Positions 17,863 to 27,141 are shown, counted from the stretch's first letter. The stretch is DNA of 35,832 nt from Bacteroidales bacterium (GCA_016281435.1 JAEEIQ010000028.1:1-35832); one strand, 5' to 3'. Notes: generated by a model from the sequence alone, not told the origin. Translations and numbers: made by a program.

Positions 17863-18057
17863 TTACTGCTCTTCCTCGAGCCTGAGATGCTGGACGTAGA
17901 TGGCCTTCATCCTGGCTGCACGCTTCTTCACGGAAGGCTTTTCGAAGTTCTTGCGGGAGCGGAGCTCGCGTACGGCACCGGTCTTCTCGAATTTCCTCTT
18001 GAATTTCTTGAGAGCCCTCTCGATATTCTCGTTCTCTTTTACAGGTACAATAATCAT
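17863..18057 (-). CDS. rpsU: 30S ribosomal protein bS21
   Basis: 64 residues, strongly basic, with the bS21 pattern (MIIVPVKENENIERALKKFK, then LRSRKNFEKPSVKKR). In Bacteroidota bS21 has been implicated in sequestering the 16S anti-Shine-Dalgarno tail, which fits the absence of SD sites in this window. Single-gene unit with its own promoter and an adjoining palindrome. Confidence 0.97.
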   Translation of the reverse strand: MIIVPVKENENIERALKKFKRKFEKTGAVRELRSRKNFEKPSVKKRAARMKAIYVQHLRLEEEQ

Positions 18058-18077
18058 TCTTTTATCACCCCCTTTTT

Positions 18078-18094
18078 CTTTGCGGACCGCAAAG
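18078..18094. promoter_or_regulatory. Palindrome overlapping the rpsU -7 box
   Basis: CTTTGCGG-A-CCGCAAAG: two perfect 8-base arms around one base, 17 bases in all. It covers the downstream half of the -7 box and the likely transcription start, the usual place for a repressor operator; as RNA it could also form a 5'-terminal hairpin. Confidence 0.5.
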
Positions 18095-18119
18095 GTAGGA
18101 AGATTTTTTTGATTTGCAA
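18090..18119 (-). promoter_or_regulatory. Promoter of rpsU
   Basis: TTG (18117-18119), 19 bases, TACCTTTG (18090-18097) on the minus strand. Predicted start near 18083, leader about 26 bases. Confidence 0.7.
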
Positions 18120-18120
18120 G

Positions 18121-18822
18121 TCACAGAAGGGAAATAAATTCCCGCATGCCCGAAGTGGCCACGTCGCGGATGTGCCGCACCCTCGGGTCGCGGATGGGGC
18201 AATCCTTGGGGTCGATCACGAAAATCTTCGCCCCTTCCGGCGCATAACGATAAAGGCCGGCAGCGGGATAAACCTGCAGTGAAGTGCCCACGATAAGGAC
18301 TATGTCCGCCTGCGAGACTATGTTGACGGCCCTTTCCATCTTCGGCACAGCCTCCCCGAAAAAGACTATGTGCGGGCGGAGCTGGACCCCGTTCGGCCCC
18401 TTGTCCCCGAGATTGACTGCCTCGTAGCCTATGTCCATGACCGACCTTTCCGAGAAGCCGTCCTCCTCGTTGCAGGTGTTCTCCGGACGTACCTTCGTGG
18501 CCTCCCCGTGCAGATGGATCACGAGGCTGCTGCCCGCCCTCTCGTGGAGATTGTCCACGTTCTGGGTGATCACGGTGACGTCGTAATCCTTCTGGAGCGA
18601 GGCGATAAGCCTGTGCGCCTCGTTCGGGGAGCAGTCGCGCAGCTTCGCCCGCTGCATGTTGTAGAAATCCAGCACGAGCTTCCGGTTGGTGTACCATCCT
18701 TGTATCGAAGCGACCTCCATGGGGTCGTAATTATCCCACAGGCCGCCGTTGTCCCTGTAGGTGCCGAGGCCGGACTCCGCACTGACGCCCGCCCCCGTGA
18801 GAACTGCTATCTTCTTTTTCAT
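18121..18822 (-). CDS. Sirtuin, NAD-dependent protein deacylase (CobB-like)
   Basis: 233 residues. GAGVSAESG with TYRD (NAD binding), TQNVDNLHERAG, the catalytic histidine in HLHG, FFGEAVP and GTSLQVYPAAG are the sirtuin motifs in order. The zinc-binding module is reduced: only single cysteines occur after HLHG, not the usual CxxC pairs, so no classic zinc site can be formed; this seems shared by a Bacteroidota subgroup (from memory). A much longer frame continues upstream, but it is a shadow of the divergent gene; the ATG at 18820-18822 begins the conserved fold. Confidence 0.92.
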   Translation of the reverse strand: MKKKIAVLTGAGVSAESGLGTYRDNGGLWDNYDPMEVASIQGWYTNRKLVLDFYNMQRAKLRDCSPNEAHRLIASLQKDYDVTVITQNVDNLHERAGSSLVIHLHGEATKVRPENTCNEEDGFSERSVMDIGYEAVNLGDKGPNGVQLRPHIVFFGEAVPKMERAVNIVSQADIVLIVGTSLQVYPAAGLYRYAPEGAKIFVIDPKDCPIRDPRVRHIRDVATSGMREFISLL

Positions 18823-18827
18823 CAATG

Positions 18828-18855
18828 CAAAAATAAATAAAAACCCGTATATTTG
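18828..18855. promoter_or_regulatory. Compact divergent promoter pair
   Basis: Only 36 AT-rich bases separate the sirtuin and DUF4861-like start codons. TATTTTTG (minus, 18828-18835) ends 5 bases before the sirtuin ATG; TATATTTG (plus, 18848-18855) ends 3 bases before the other ATG. Neither has a clear -33 TTG. Both mRNAs would have almost no leader. Confidence 0.5.
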
Positions 18856-18858
18856 GAT

Positions 18859-19740
18859 ATGGAAATTTTCAGGATTCTCCCAGCCCTCGCGGCTCTTGCG
18901 ATAAACCTCTCCGCCGCAGCCCAGACGGACTGCAGCCTCTTCTTCAAGAAAGACAAGGTACAGATTCCCTCCGCCAGATCGGAGCAGGGCGCGTCCTACA
19001 AGACCCTCGGGCACCACGGACCGGCCGTGGAGAACCTCCAGATGGCCCTCCGCCTGTACTTCAACGACAGCGGGGCGATCGACGTATATAATAAAAGGAA
19101 AGACGGGCTCGAACTGGCCCCATACGGCTGGTACCCTACGGAAGCGCAGCAGGCCGCGGAAGACGCCGGTTCTGACGAATACTACGTCGGAAAGACCGTG
19201 GGCCTCGGCGGCGTGGCGCTGCGCGACGGCTCCGAAACCATAAGGCCCGTGGCCACGCAGGGACGCATCGCGAAAGCCGGCCGCACCCGGAGGGGCTGCT
19301 TCGCCGAGATCACCTCCCGCGGAGTCATGCTCTCCGACGGTCCCGTAGACCTGACCCTTCGCATCGACGTCCGGGACGGCAGCCGCTGGGCCAGGGTCAG
19401 CGCCAGCGCCAGCCGGAAGGTCCGCTTCGTCACCGGAATCAACCACCCCCAGATCTGCACCAGGACGGCCTCGAAGGGCCTTCTCGGCGTCTGGGGCGTG
19501 CACCCTGCCGACGTCGCGAAAGACCCCAGGCCCATAGGGGCGGCGCTCAGCTACAAGCCACGCATGTTCGGGACTCCGGAAGAACTTCCCGGGATGTCGG
19601 CCATAGTCTCCGCGCCGCGAAGGCGCATCAACACCCTCGTCTTTTCCGCCTCCTCGGCCCAGGTCCTCGCCTCCGAAGGGAACGCTTCGGCCGCCGATTG
19701 GGAAAATTACCTCAAAAAGATGCTTCCGGCGGCGTTTTAG
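18859..19740 (+). CDS. Secreted DUF4861-like protein
   Basis: 293 residues with a signal peptide (about 1-20, ending SAAAQ). The segment HHGPAVENLQMALRLYFND followed by GAIDVYNKR resembles DUF4861 proteins, which are often linked to polysaccharide degradation in Bacteroidota; the match is by eye and the protein is shorter than the usual 350-400 residues. Function unknown. The ATG at 18859 is the first; a TTG two codons earlier lies in the promoter -7 box. Confidence 0.7.
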   Translation: MEIFRILPALAALAINLSAAAQTDCSLFFKKDKVQIPSARSEQGASYKTLGHHGPAVENLQMALRLYFNDSGAIDVYNKRKDGLELAPYGWYPTEAQQAAEDAGSDEYYVGKTVGLGGVALRDGSETIRPVATQGRIAKAGRTRRGCFAEITSRGVMLSDGPVDLTLRIDVRDGSRWARVSASASRKVRFVTGINHPQICTRTASKGLLGVWGVHPADVAKDPRPIGAALSYKPRMFGTPEELPGMSAIVSAPRRRINTLVFSASSAQVLASEGNASAADWENYLKKMLPAAF

Positions 19741-19742
19741 CA

Positions 19743-19773
19743 TTGTTTTTACGGAAAAAGTTTCGTAACTTTG
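19743..19773 (+). promoter_or_regulatory. Promoter of oadGAB
   Basis: TTG (19743-19745), 20 bases, TAACTTTG (19766-19773). Transcription would start near 19780, giving a leader of about 28 bases. Confidence 0.7.
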
Positions 19774-19807
19774 AACGATTTTGTTCGTTTTTTAAAACCG
19801 TAAAACC

Positions 19808-20053
19808 ATGCAAATCGGACTACTCCTGATGGTAGTGGGGATGCTCACCGTATTCGCCATCCTGCTTATCGTCATTTATGGAAGCCGGCTGCTCGTAGCC
19901 ATAGTCAACAAGATAGCCCCCGAAGAAGCCAGACCCGTCCGCTCCGCGGAAGGGGAAGACGTATCCGCGGAAGAGCGCTCCGTGCTCGCGGCGGCAGTGG
20001 CCCAGCTTACGGCCGGAAAAGGACAAATCGCTAAAATCACGAGGATCAGATAA
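19808..20053 (+). CDS. oadG: Na+-pumping decarboxylase gamma subunit (OadG family)
   Basis: 81 residues: one N-terminal membrane helix (about 5-28), then an acidic/Pro linker and a short C-terminal segment, as in OadG, which assembles the alpha and beta subunits at the membrane. The identification depends on size, topology and position in front of oadA-oadB. The stop shares a base with the oadA ATG (TAATG). Confidence 0.85.
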   Translation: MQIGLLLMVVGMLTVFAILLIVIYGSRLLVAIVNKIAPEEARPVRSAEGEDVSAEERSVLAAAVAQLTAGKGQIAKITRIR

Positions 20054-21882
20054 TGGGTAAAACAGTCAAATTCAGCCTTGTCTTCAGGGACATGTGGCAG
20101 AGCGCAGGCAAGTACCAGCCGCGGGTGGATCAGCTCGTGGACATTGCCCCCGCAATCATCAGGATGGGATGCTTCGACCGCGTCGAAACCAACGGCGGCG
20201 GCTTCGAGCAGGTCAACCTTCTCTACGGAGAGAACCCGAACATAAGCGTCCGGCAGTGGACGAAGCCCTTCCACGAAGCCGGGATCCAGACCCACATGCT
20301 CGACAGGGCGCTGAACGGCCTCAGGATGAGTCCCTGCGCCAAGGACCTGCGCAAGCTCTTCTATAAGGTAAAGAAGGCCCAGGGCACGGACATCACCCGC
20401 ATCTTCTGCGGACTGAACGACCCCCGCAACGTGATCCCTTCCATAGGATACGCCAAGGAAGCGGGCATGATCGCGCAGGCAGCCCTGTGCATCACCCACT
20501 CCCCCGTCCATACAGTCGACTACTATGTCGGGCTGGCCAAGCAGTTCATCGACGCCGGAGCGGACGAGATATGCCTCAAGGACATGGCCGGCATCGGCCG
20601 TCCCGCCACCCTCGGCAAGATAGTCGCCGGCATCAAGGCACTGAAGAAGGACATCGTGGTCCAGTACCACTCCCACGCGGGCCCCGGCTTCAGCATGGCC
20701 TCGATCCTCGAAGTCTGCCAGAACGGCTGCGACTACATCGACACCGCGGTCTCTCCCCTCTCCTGGGGCACGGGCCACGCCGACATCATAGCCGTGCAGG
20801 AAATGCTCCGCGACGCCGGATTCGAAGTCAAGGACATCAACATGGAAGCCTACATGGAAGTACGCACGAAGATCCAGGCCATGATGGATGACTTCCTCGG
20901 CTACTACTGCCCTCCGCTCAACAGGATAGACAACTCCCTGCTGATCAAGCCGGGCCTGCCCGGAGGCATGATGGGGTCCCTCATGACGGACCTCGAAGAC
21001 AACCTCGCGACCCTCAACAAGTGGAAGGAAAAGAACGGCCAGCAGCCGCTGACGACCGACCAGCTCCTCATAAAGCTCTTCGACGAAGTGGCCTACGTAT
21101 GGCCCAAGGTCGGCTACCCCTGCCTCGTCACTCCGTTCTCGCAGTACGTCAAGAACCTCGCCCTGATGAACGTGATTCTCATGGAAAAGGGCAAGAAGCG
21201 CTGGGAGATCTTCCCCGACACGATCTGGGACATGGTGCTCGGCAAGGCCGGAAGGCTCCCCGCCCCCGTCGATGAAGAAATCCGAGCCCTGGCCGAGTCC
21301 CAGGGACGCAAGTTCCTCGACGGAGACCCGCAGCTGAACTACCCCGACTGCCTCGACGAATACCGCGCGAAGATGAAGGAAAAGGGCTGGGACACCGGCG
21401 AAGACGACGAAGAACTCTTCGAATACGCCATGCACCCGGAGCAGTACGAGAACTTCCGCAGCGGCAAGGCCAAGGCCGAGTTTGAAAAGGACCTCGAAAA
21501 GAGGAAGGCTGCGAAGGCGTCCCCCGCTTCCGCGCCCTCCGTCATCACGGTCAACCTCGGCGGCAAGACCTTCAAGCTCGACATCGCCTACGGTGACGCC
21601 GTCCCTGCGGCATCCCAGGCGGCCGCGGCTCCCGCGGGAGAAGGCGAACCCGTCCCCGCGCCGCTCTCGGGCAAGTTCTTCCTCACGAAAGACCCCCAGG
21701 AGACAGCCCGCAAGGTCGGCGACGCCGTGAAGAAAGGCGACACCCTCTGCTACATCGAAGCCATGAAGATCCAGAACGCGGTCTGCGCCGACAAGGACGG
21801 AGTCATCACGGCCATACTCGCCTCCAACGGCGACTCGGTCGAGGAAGACGACGTGATCATGAAATTCGCACCCAACAAATAA
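20053..21882 (+). CDS. oadA: Na+-pumping decarboxylase alpha subunit, carboxyltransferase plus biotin domain
   Basis: 609 residues: an HMGL-like carboxyltransferase barrel (about 1-290) with FRDMWQS (metal site) and KDMAG (the lysine that is carboxylated), a PYC/OADA conserved domain (about 290-500), an Ala/Pro-rich linker (about 525-545) and a biotinyl domain with EAMKIQN placing biotin on K572. It moves CO2 from a beta-keto acid or acyl-CoA to biotin. Two usually strict motifs differ: VETNGGGF replaces the WGGATFD type, and HSHAGPG replaces HTHDTSG. From memory the same changes occur in other Bacteroidales, so oxaloacetate specificity should be treated with caution. Confidence 0.9.
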   Translation: MGKTVKFSLVFRDMWQSAGKYQPRVDQLVDIAPAIIRMGCFDRVETNGGGFEQVNLLYGENPNISVRQWTKPFHEAGIQTHMLDRALNGLRMSPCAKDLRKLFYKVKKAQGTDITRIFCGLNDPRNVIPSIGYAKEAGMIAQAALCITHSPVHTVDYYVGLAKQFIDAGADEICLKDMAGIGRPATLGKIVAGIKALKKDIVVQYHSHAGPGFSMASILEVCQNGCDYIDTAVSPLSWGTGHADIIAVQEMLRDAGFEVKDINMEAYMEVRTKIQAMMDDFLGYYCPPLNRIDNSLLIKPGLPGGMMGSLMTDLEDNLATLNKWKEKNGQQPLTTDQLLIKLFDEVAYVWPKVGYPCLVTPFSQYVKNLALMNVILMEKGKKRWEIFPDTIWDMVLGKAGRLPAPVDEEIRALAESQGRKFLDGDPQLNYPDCLDEYRAKMKEKGWDTGEDDEELFEYAMHPEQYENFRSGKAKAEFEKDLEKRKAAKASPASAPSVITVNLGGKTFKLDIAYGDAVPAASQAAAAPAGEGEPVPAPLSGKFFLTKDPQETARKVGDAVKKGDTLCYIEAMKIQNAVCADKDGVITAILASNGDSVEEDDVIMKFAPNK

Positions 21883-21885
21883 GCC

Positions 21886-23133
21886 ATGGGAGGATTCGGT
21901 GAAACATTGAGGCGGCTCTACGACATGACCGCCATCAGCAATCTCGTGGAGGACCCGGCATTCCTGCTGATGTACCTCATCGCGTTCCTGCTCCTGTACC
22001 TCGGCATCGTGAAGAAGTACGAGCCCCTGCTGCTCGTGCCCATAGGTTTCGGCGTGCTGATCGCGAACTTCCCCGGCGGCGACATGGGCGTCATCCAGGC
22101 CAACTCCGAAGGCCTCGTGCCCCTTGCGGACGGGACCATGGCCAACATCTGGGACATGCCCCTGCACAAGATAGCGCACGAGTTCGGCATAATGAACTTC
22201 TTGTACTACAGCCTGATAAAGACGGGCCTCCTGCCTCCGGTGATCTTCATGGGCGTGGGCGCGCTGACGGACTTCGGCCCGATGCTGCGCAACCTCAAGC
22301 TCGCGATCTTCGGGGCTGCGGCCCAGTTCGGCATCTTCGCCGTGCTGCTGGCCTCCCTTGCCCTCGGGTTCACCCCGCAGGAAGCCGGTTCCCTCGGAAT
22401 CATCGGCGGAGCGGACGGCCCCACGGCCATCTTCACGACCATCAAGCTCGCCCCGCACCTGCTCGGCCCCATCGCGATCGCGGCCTACAGCTACATGGCC
22501 CTGGTGCCCGTGATCATACCCCTGGTCGTCAAGCTGCTCTGCACGAAGAAAGAGCTGATGATCAACATGAAAGAGCAGGACAAGCTCTATCCCGAGAAGA
22601 TGGAGATCAAGAACATGCGCGCCGTGAAGATCATCTTCCCAATCGCGGTGACCACTATAGTCGCTATCTTCGTCCCGACCGCAGTGCCCCTCATCGGCAT
22701 GCTGATGTTCGGCAACCTCGTCAAGGAGATAGGTTCGGACACCTCGCGCCTCTTCCAGGTCGCCAGCAACGGCCTGATGAACGCGGCCACGGTGTTCCTC
22801 GGCCTCTGCGTCGGAGCCACGATGACGGCTGACGCCTTCCTCAACCTGCAGACCCTCGGAATCGTCGTGGGCGGCTTCCTCGCTTTCGCGCTCAGCATAG
22901 CCAGCGGCATCTGCATGGTCAAGGTCTGGAACCTCGTTGCCAAGAAGAAGATCAACCCGCTCATCGGCGCCACGGGCCTGTCGGCCGTTCCCATGGCCAG
23001 CCGCGTCTGCAACGGGATCAGCACGAAATACGACCCGAAGAACCATGTCCTCAACTACTGCATGGCTTCGAACATCTCCGGCGTGATAGGATCCGCCGTG
23101 GCCGCGGGCGTGCTTATTTCCTTCCTGGGATAG
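21886..23133 (+). CDS. oadB: Na+-pumping decarboxylase beta subunit
   Basis: 415 residues, about ten membrane segments. The family motif GGADGPT with FTTIKLAP and the N-terminal FGVLIANFPG region are clear. This subunit decarboxylates carboxybiotin and exports Na+, saving energy in anaerobic metabolism. It begins 3 bases after oadA. Its last 20 bases overlap the convergent, broken metallophosphoesterase gene, with no terminator between them. Confidence 0.95.
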   Translation: MGGFGETLRRLYDMTAISNLVEDPAFLLMYLIAFLLLYLGIVKKYEPLLLVPIGFGVLIANFPGGDMGVIQANSEGLVPLADGTMANIWDMPLHKIAHEFGIMNFLYYSLIKTGLLPPVIFMGVGALTDFGPMLRNLKLAIFGAAAQFGIFAVLLASLALGFTPQEAGSLGIIGGADGPTAIFTTIKLAPHLLGPIAIAAYSYMALVPVIIPLVVKLLCTKKELMINMKEQDKLYPEKMEIKNMRAVKIIFPIAVTTIVAIFVPTAVPLIGMLMFGNLVKEIGSDTSRLFQVASNGLMNAATVFLGLCVGATMTADAFLNLQTLGIVVGGFLAFALSIASGICMVKVWNLVAKKKINPLIGATGLSAVPMASRVCNGISTKYDPKNHVLNYCMASNISGVIGSAVAAGVLISFLG

Positions 23134-25073
23134 GAACTCTGAGAAGACAGACGGCGCCGTCCATCGAAGAGGCGAGGATTTCGACATCCCCGCCTTTTTC
23201 GTATGCCGTGACGGGGTTAAGAAGGGCCGTCGAGACCCGGACGGTCCAGAGGAGCGAACCGTCCAGCGCGTCCAGGGCGGTCAGATTCCCCCGCGCGCTG
23301 CAGTTGAAGGCCATCCCTCCGGCCTCGGCGATGGCGGTAGGGCTGATGTCGTATCCAGCGAGATTTTCGACCCTCCAAAGCTCTTCCGGAGTCTCCCCTT
23401 CCGACGGCACCGGGACATCTGCAGCCAGGGCGTAGGTATGATGGAACATGGTCTTGGCATAGACACGGCTGCCGTCGGCGGAAAGGCCGACCGACTCGCG
23501 GCCGCCGTCGACGCTAAAAAGGACCGTCCCGCTCCCGGCATCCAGCGCATAGACTTTCCTGTCCGGCACGGCGACGAATATGCGTCCGGCCGCCTTCACG
23601 GGCCAGCAGGCCGCCGGAGAATACATCCTGTTGGCTCCGCGCGGGGTTTTCCAAATCCATTGAAGGGTGCCGTCGGCCGGCGAAAGGGAATACAGTTTCC
23701 CGTCCCAGGCTCCGAAGACCACCTGCGAGGAATCTACCCAGGGCCGGCATTCCACGAAACCCTCCACGGAGTCGAACGACCAGGCAAGGCTTCCGTCCCG
23801 AAGGTCCAGGGCCCTGAAAGAGCCGTCGGAAGCCCCTACGAAGGCCTTTCCGCCGAAGACCACGGGCGAGCCTAGCACCGACTTGCGGGCCTTGAAGGTC
23901 CAAAGCGTCCTGCCATTGGAAGCATCAAGGGAATAGACATTTCCGTCCGCGCAGCCGAAAACCAGTTTCCCGCCTTCAGCTGCCGGAGTGGAGAAAATGC
24001 GCCCGGGGAAGGCCCTGCTCCATATTCTCTTGCCATCGGCAAGGCGCACCGCATTCACGCGGCCGGACACCGTCGCGTAGAAGGCCCTGTCCCCTTCCAC
24101 GGCAAAGCCTGAAGCGATATTCGCCTTCTCCTGAATTCGCCAGATCTGGCGGACGGGGCCGGCAGAGGATTCTGTGCTGAGTTCTGCGGCGGTGCGGCAG
24201 GCGGTTCCTTCGGCTCCGGGCAGGGTCGCGGCGGACTTTTCAACCGCTCCGCCGGCGGGCTCCAGCGAGCCCTCCCACCATGGTTCGAGCGTCCTGAATG
24301 CGCCATCCACCCGGCGGCGTTCAGCGACGCTGACGGAGCCGTCCCGGCTGACGGTGAAGATATTGTAGCCCGTATCCTTGTTGCGGTCGGCAAGCGTCGA
24401 GCGGCAGAGGATGCCCTGCAGCCCGTCGTAGCTGGCCGAGCGGTTGTTATGGACATGTCCGCCTATGACAAGCCGCACGCCGAGCCGCCGGAGTTCCTTC
24501 GTGACCTCGGAATAATTCAGCACCGAAGTGTCTTGCGGATAATGGTTTATGAAGATGCTTCGGCGCGCCCCGCGAAGGCCTTTCAGCCACTCCACGCTCT
24601 CGCGCGGGACGAGAGCCGGGGCCATGCGCATGTCCGGCCCGCTGTTGCAGCCGAGAACGCGCCAGCCCTTCCTCCGGAACGAGAAATGGTCGTAGCCGAA
24701 GACCCGGCTGAAGGTATTGCCGCCGCTCTCCGACCACTTTGCGTCATGGTTGCCGGCGACGACCCGGTATGGCCGGCGCAGGGAATCGATTATTGCCTTG
24801 ACCGCGGCGCAGGGAATCGATTATTGCCTTGACCGCGTGGATCTCCGCATCGGAGCCGAAATCCGTCAGATCCCCGCCGAAAAGCACGAAATCTATCCCG
24901 GCGAGGCCGTTGATATCAGCGATGCAGGCCCCGAGGTCCGCGCCCGAGCGGCTCCCTTCGGAATAATGGCAGTCCGTCAGGAAGGCAAAGCGAAGCGGCT
25001 CCGGCCGGCACGAGGCCGCCAGAAGAATAGCGAGGGCCGCTGAAAGCACCCTGGAAAGGGATCCCGGTCTCAA
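23114..25073 (-). pseudogene. Metallophosphoesterase/PQQ-propeller lipoprotein, frameshifted by a 31-bp duplication
   Basis: Read without the second copy of the repeat at 24775-24836, one frame of 642 residues runs from a TTG at 25073 to 23114: lipoprotein signal (LAASC), calcineurin-like phosphoesterase with FLTDCHYS, GGDLTD, VAGNHDAKW, INHYP and GGHVHNN, then a beta-propeller of PQQ-type repeats (DGKRIWSRAFPG, SNGRTLWTFKA and others). As found, the frame shifts after SLRR and stops at 24744-24746, cutting off GNHD. The downstream part remains open from 24631 but lacks a signal peptide and the first metal ligands. The TTG overlaps the stop of the DUF389 gene (TTGA), so the gene is the third of the deoD operon. 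It could be a live phase-variable gene or an assembly artefact. Confidence 0.85.
24775..24836. repeat. Exact 31-bp tandem duplication
   Basis: GGCGCAGGGAATCGATTATT and the next 11 bases occur twice in a row (24775-24805 and 24806-24836) without a mismatch. Thirty-one is not a multiple of three, so it shifts the reading frame of the metallophosphoesterase gene. Identical copies point to a recent event. Confidence 0.97.
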
Positions 25074-26413
25074 TCCCGGAGCTTGTTGACGACGAACACC
25101 GACTCGCTTGAAAGCCGGACGCAAAGCCACCTTTCAAGCCTCTCGATCACATCCTGCCCCAGGGGCTCGGAACTTGTCACGATGGCGACTACCTGATCGG
25201 CCCCGGCCCCCGTCTCTGCGCTGATCGAGGATCCCCTCGAAAGGACGACGTCCGTGATCGTGGGATACTGGGCGAACATCTCCTTGGAGACGTCCTCGGC
25301 AGGGATCTCGCGTGCCTTGTAGCCGTCGATGGTCTTCTGGAGGTCTGTGATGGTCTCGTTCATGGAGCGCATCTGCTGGTCGCTGCGTTCGTAGATGCCC
25401 TTGACAATCTCCGAATCGGACATGCGGTCCGCAGTGCTGGCCGCGTCCTCATGCAGGAGGACCTGGGAACGCTTTATCCCATGGGACTCCGCATCGGCGA
25501 AGATGCGCTCGCGGGCGTCCGGGGACAGGGCCTCGCCGGCGAGGAATATCTCAAGCTGCGGCGACTTCCCGTTCAGGTCGACCTTGTAGTCGTAGATGAA
25601 GCCCTTGTCTATGCTCTTGTGGGCCGAAACGACGCGTTCGGCATTGATACTGAAGCGGTTCTCCCGCACTATGCGGACGGCGGAGAATATGCTCGGCACG
25701 ATGAAGATGACGAGGATCACGGCCACGGTGCTGGGCTTGAGGCGCCTGCCGACGCCGGACTCCTCGGAGAAGAGCGGATATCGCAGGTACTTGACGGTCA
25801 GGAAGGTGGCCAGGGCGATGAAGATGCTGTTGATGATGAAAAGGTACAGTGCTCCGGCAACATAGCGGAAGTTAAGGATCGAAAGGCCGTAGCCTATCGT
25901 GCAGAGGGGCGGCATCAGCGCGGTCGCGATCGCAACGCCCGAAAGCACTGTCCCCTTCTCCCTGCGGGAAATCTCCAGCATCCCGGCGAATCCGCCGAAA
26001 AGCGCTATCAGGACATCATAGATGCTGGGTTTCGTACGGGCGAGCAGCTCGGAAGGGTTGCTCAGGGTCAGGGGGCTCAGCAGGAAGTAAATCGTGGAGG
26101 CCAGGATGCTTATCGTCACCATCACTGCGAAATTCTTCATCGAATCCCGCACGAGGGAACTGTCCTGCGTACCGAGTCCGAAGCCGAAGCCGAGGATGGG
26201 ACCCATCACCGGGGATATGAGCATCGCGCCTATAATCACCGGTATCGAGTTGACGTTCAGCCCGACGGAAGCGATCACTATGGCGCAGGCAAGGATGATC
26301 ACGTTGGGTCCGCGGAACGGGATGTTCTTGCGGATGGAAAGGGCCGCGCCCTCATGGTCTATATGATCGGACAGGTTGACCAGGCCCTTGATATACTCGG
26401 AAAACTTGCTCAT
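25070..26413 (-). CDS. DUF389 membrane protein
   Basis: 447 residues. The N-terminal half has about six membrane segments with the DUF389 hallmarks (GAMLISPVMGPILGFGFG, SGVAIATALMPPLCTIG), known from many bacteria without a firm function. The C-terminal 230 residues are soluble, with a coiled-coil stretch (about 350-380, MRSMNETITDLQKTIDGYK) typical of the longer Bacteroidota versions. It lies 4 bases after deoD and overlaps the next gene at TTGA. Confidence 0.9.
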   Translation of the reverse strand: MSKFSEYIKGLVNLSDHIDHEGAALSIRKNIPFRGPNVIILACAIVIASVGLNVNSIPVIIGAMLISPVMGPILGFGFGLGTQDSSLVRDSMKNFAVMVTISILASTIYFLLSPLTLSNPSELLARTKPSIYDVLIALFGGFAGMLEISRREKGTVLSGVAIATALMPPLCTIGYGLSILNFRYVAGALYLFIINSIFIALATFLTVKYLRYPLFSEESGVGRRLKPSTVAVILVIFIVPSIFSAVRIVRENRFSINAERVVSAHKSIDKGFIYDYKVDLNGKSPQLEIFLAGEALSPDARERIFADAESHGIKRSQVLLHEDAASTADRMSDSEIVKGIYERSDQQMRSMNETITDLQKTIDGYKAREIPAEDVSKEMFAQYPTITDVVLSRGSSISAETGAGADQVVAIVTSSEPLGQDVIERLERWLCVRLSSESVFVVNKLRD

Positions 26414-26417
26414 GGCT

Positions 26418-27125
26418 CTAGACTAGTGACAGGGCCACCTCCATCATCTTCGTGAAGGTAGTGCGGCGCTCTTCGGGAGTGGTCTCCTCGCCCGTGACGA
26501 CGCTGTCCGAGATGGTGCATATCGTAAGGGCCTTCTTGCCGCAGCGGGCGGCGTTCATGTACAGGGCGGATGCTTCCATCTCGACGGCGCACACGCCCAT
26601 CTTGGTCCACTTGTCCACCTGCGGGGTGTCGGAGTAGAACACGTCGGACGAGAGGACGTTGCCGACGCGGAAGCGCCAGCCGTTCTGCTCGCAGACCTCG
26701 GCCGCCTTGCGCAGGAGCCCGAAATCGGCTATGGGGGCGAAGGTGCCCGGAAGGTCGTACTGGGCCCCGTAGTTGGAGTTAGTGCATGCGCCCATCGCAA
26801 GGACCAGGTCCCCTAGGTGCAGGTCCTTGTCGTATGAACCCGCGGAGCCTATCCTTATGATGGTCTTGACATTATAGAAGTTGAAGAGTTCGTAGCTGTA
26901 GATGCCTATCGAAGGGATGCCCATCCCGTGGCCCATCACGCTGACACGCTTGCCCTTGTAGGTCCCGGTGTAGCCCAGCATGCCGCGCACTTCGTTGAAG
27001 AGTTTCGGGTCCTCGAGGAAGTTCTCGGCCATGAATTTGGCGCGCAAGGGATCGCCCGCCATGATGACGGTTTCGGCTATTTCGTCTTTTCTTGCCCCGA
27101 TGTGGGGCGTCGGTGTATTGCTCAT
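26418..27125 (-). CDS. deoD: Purine-nucleoside phosphorylase, DeoD type
   Basis: Phosphorolysis of purine (deoxy)nucleosides to base and (deoxy)ribose 1-phosphate. The 235-residue hexameric-type enzyme has [25 protein letters not shown], the EMEASALY substrate loop and the catalytic Asp in TISDSVV. First gene of a leftward deoD-DUF389-metallophosphoesterase operon; a -7 box lies 16 bases upstream. Confidence 0.96.
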   Translation of the reverse strand: MSNTPTPHIGARKDEIAETVIMAGDPLRAKFMAENFLEDPKLFNEVRGMLGYTGTYKGKRVSVMGHGMGIPSIGIYSYELFNFYNVKTIIRIGSAGSYDKDLHLGDLVLAMGACTNSNYGAQYDLPGTFAPIADFGLLRKAAEVCEQNGWRFRVGNVLSSDVFYSDTPQVDKWTKMGVCAVEMEASALYMNAARCGKKALTICTISDSVVTGEETTPEERRTTFTKMMEVALSLV

Positions 27126-27141
27126 GTTTCAGTCCTTTTTG

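Noticed and set aside
18823..19743. N-terminal extension of the sirtuin frame by over 300 codons
   Set aside because: It is antisense to the DUF4861-like gene and lies beyond the sirtuin fold and its promoter.
19876..23187. A 1103-codon minus-strand ORF opposite oadA and oadB
   Set aside because: His/Asp/Glu/Arg-rich composition typical of antisense frames; the operon on the plus strand is well supported.
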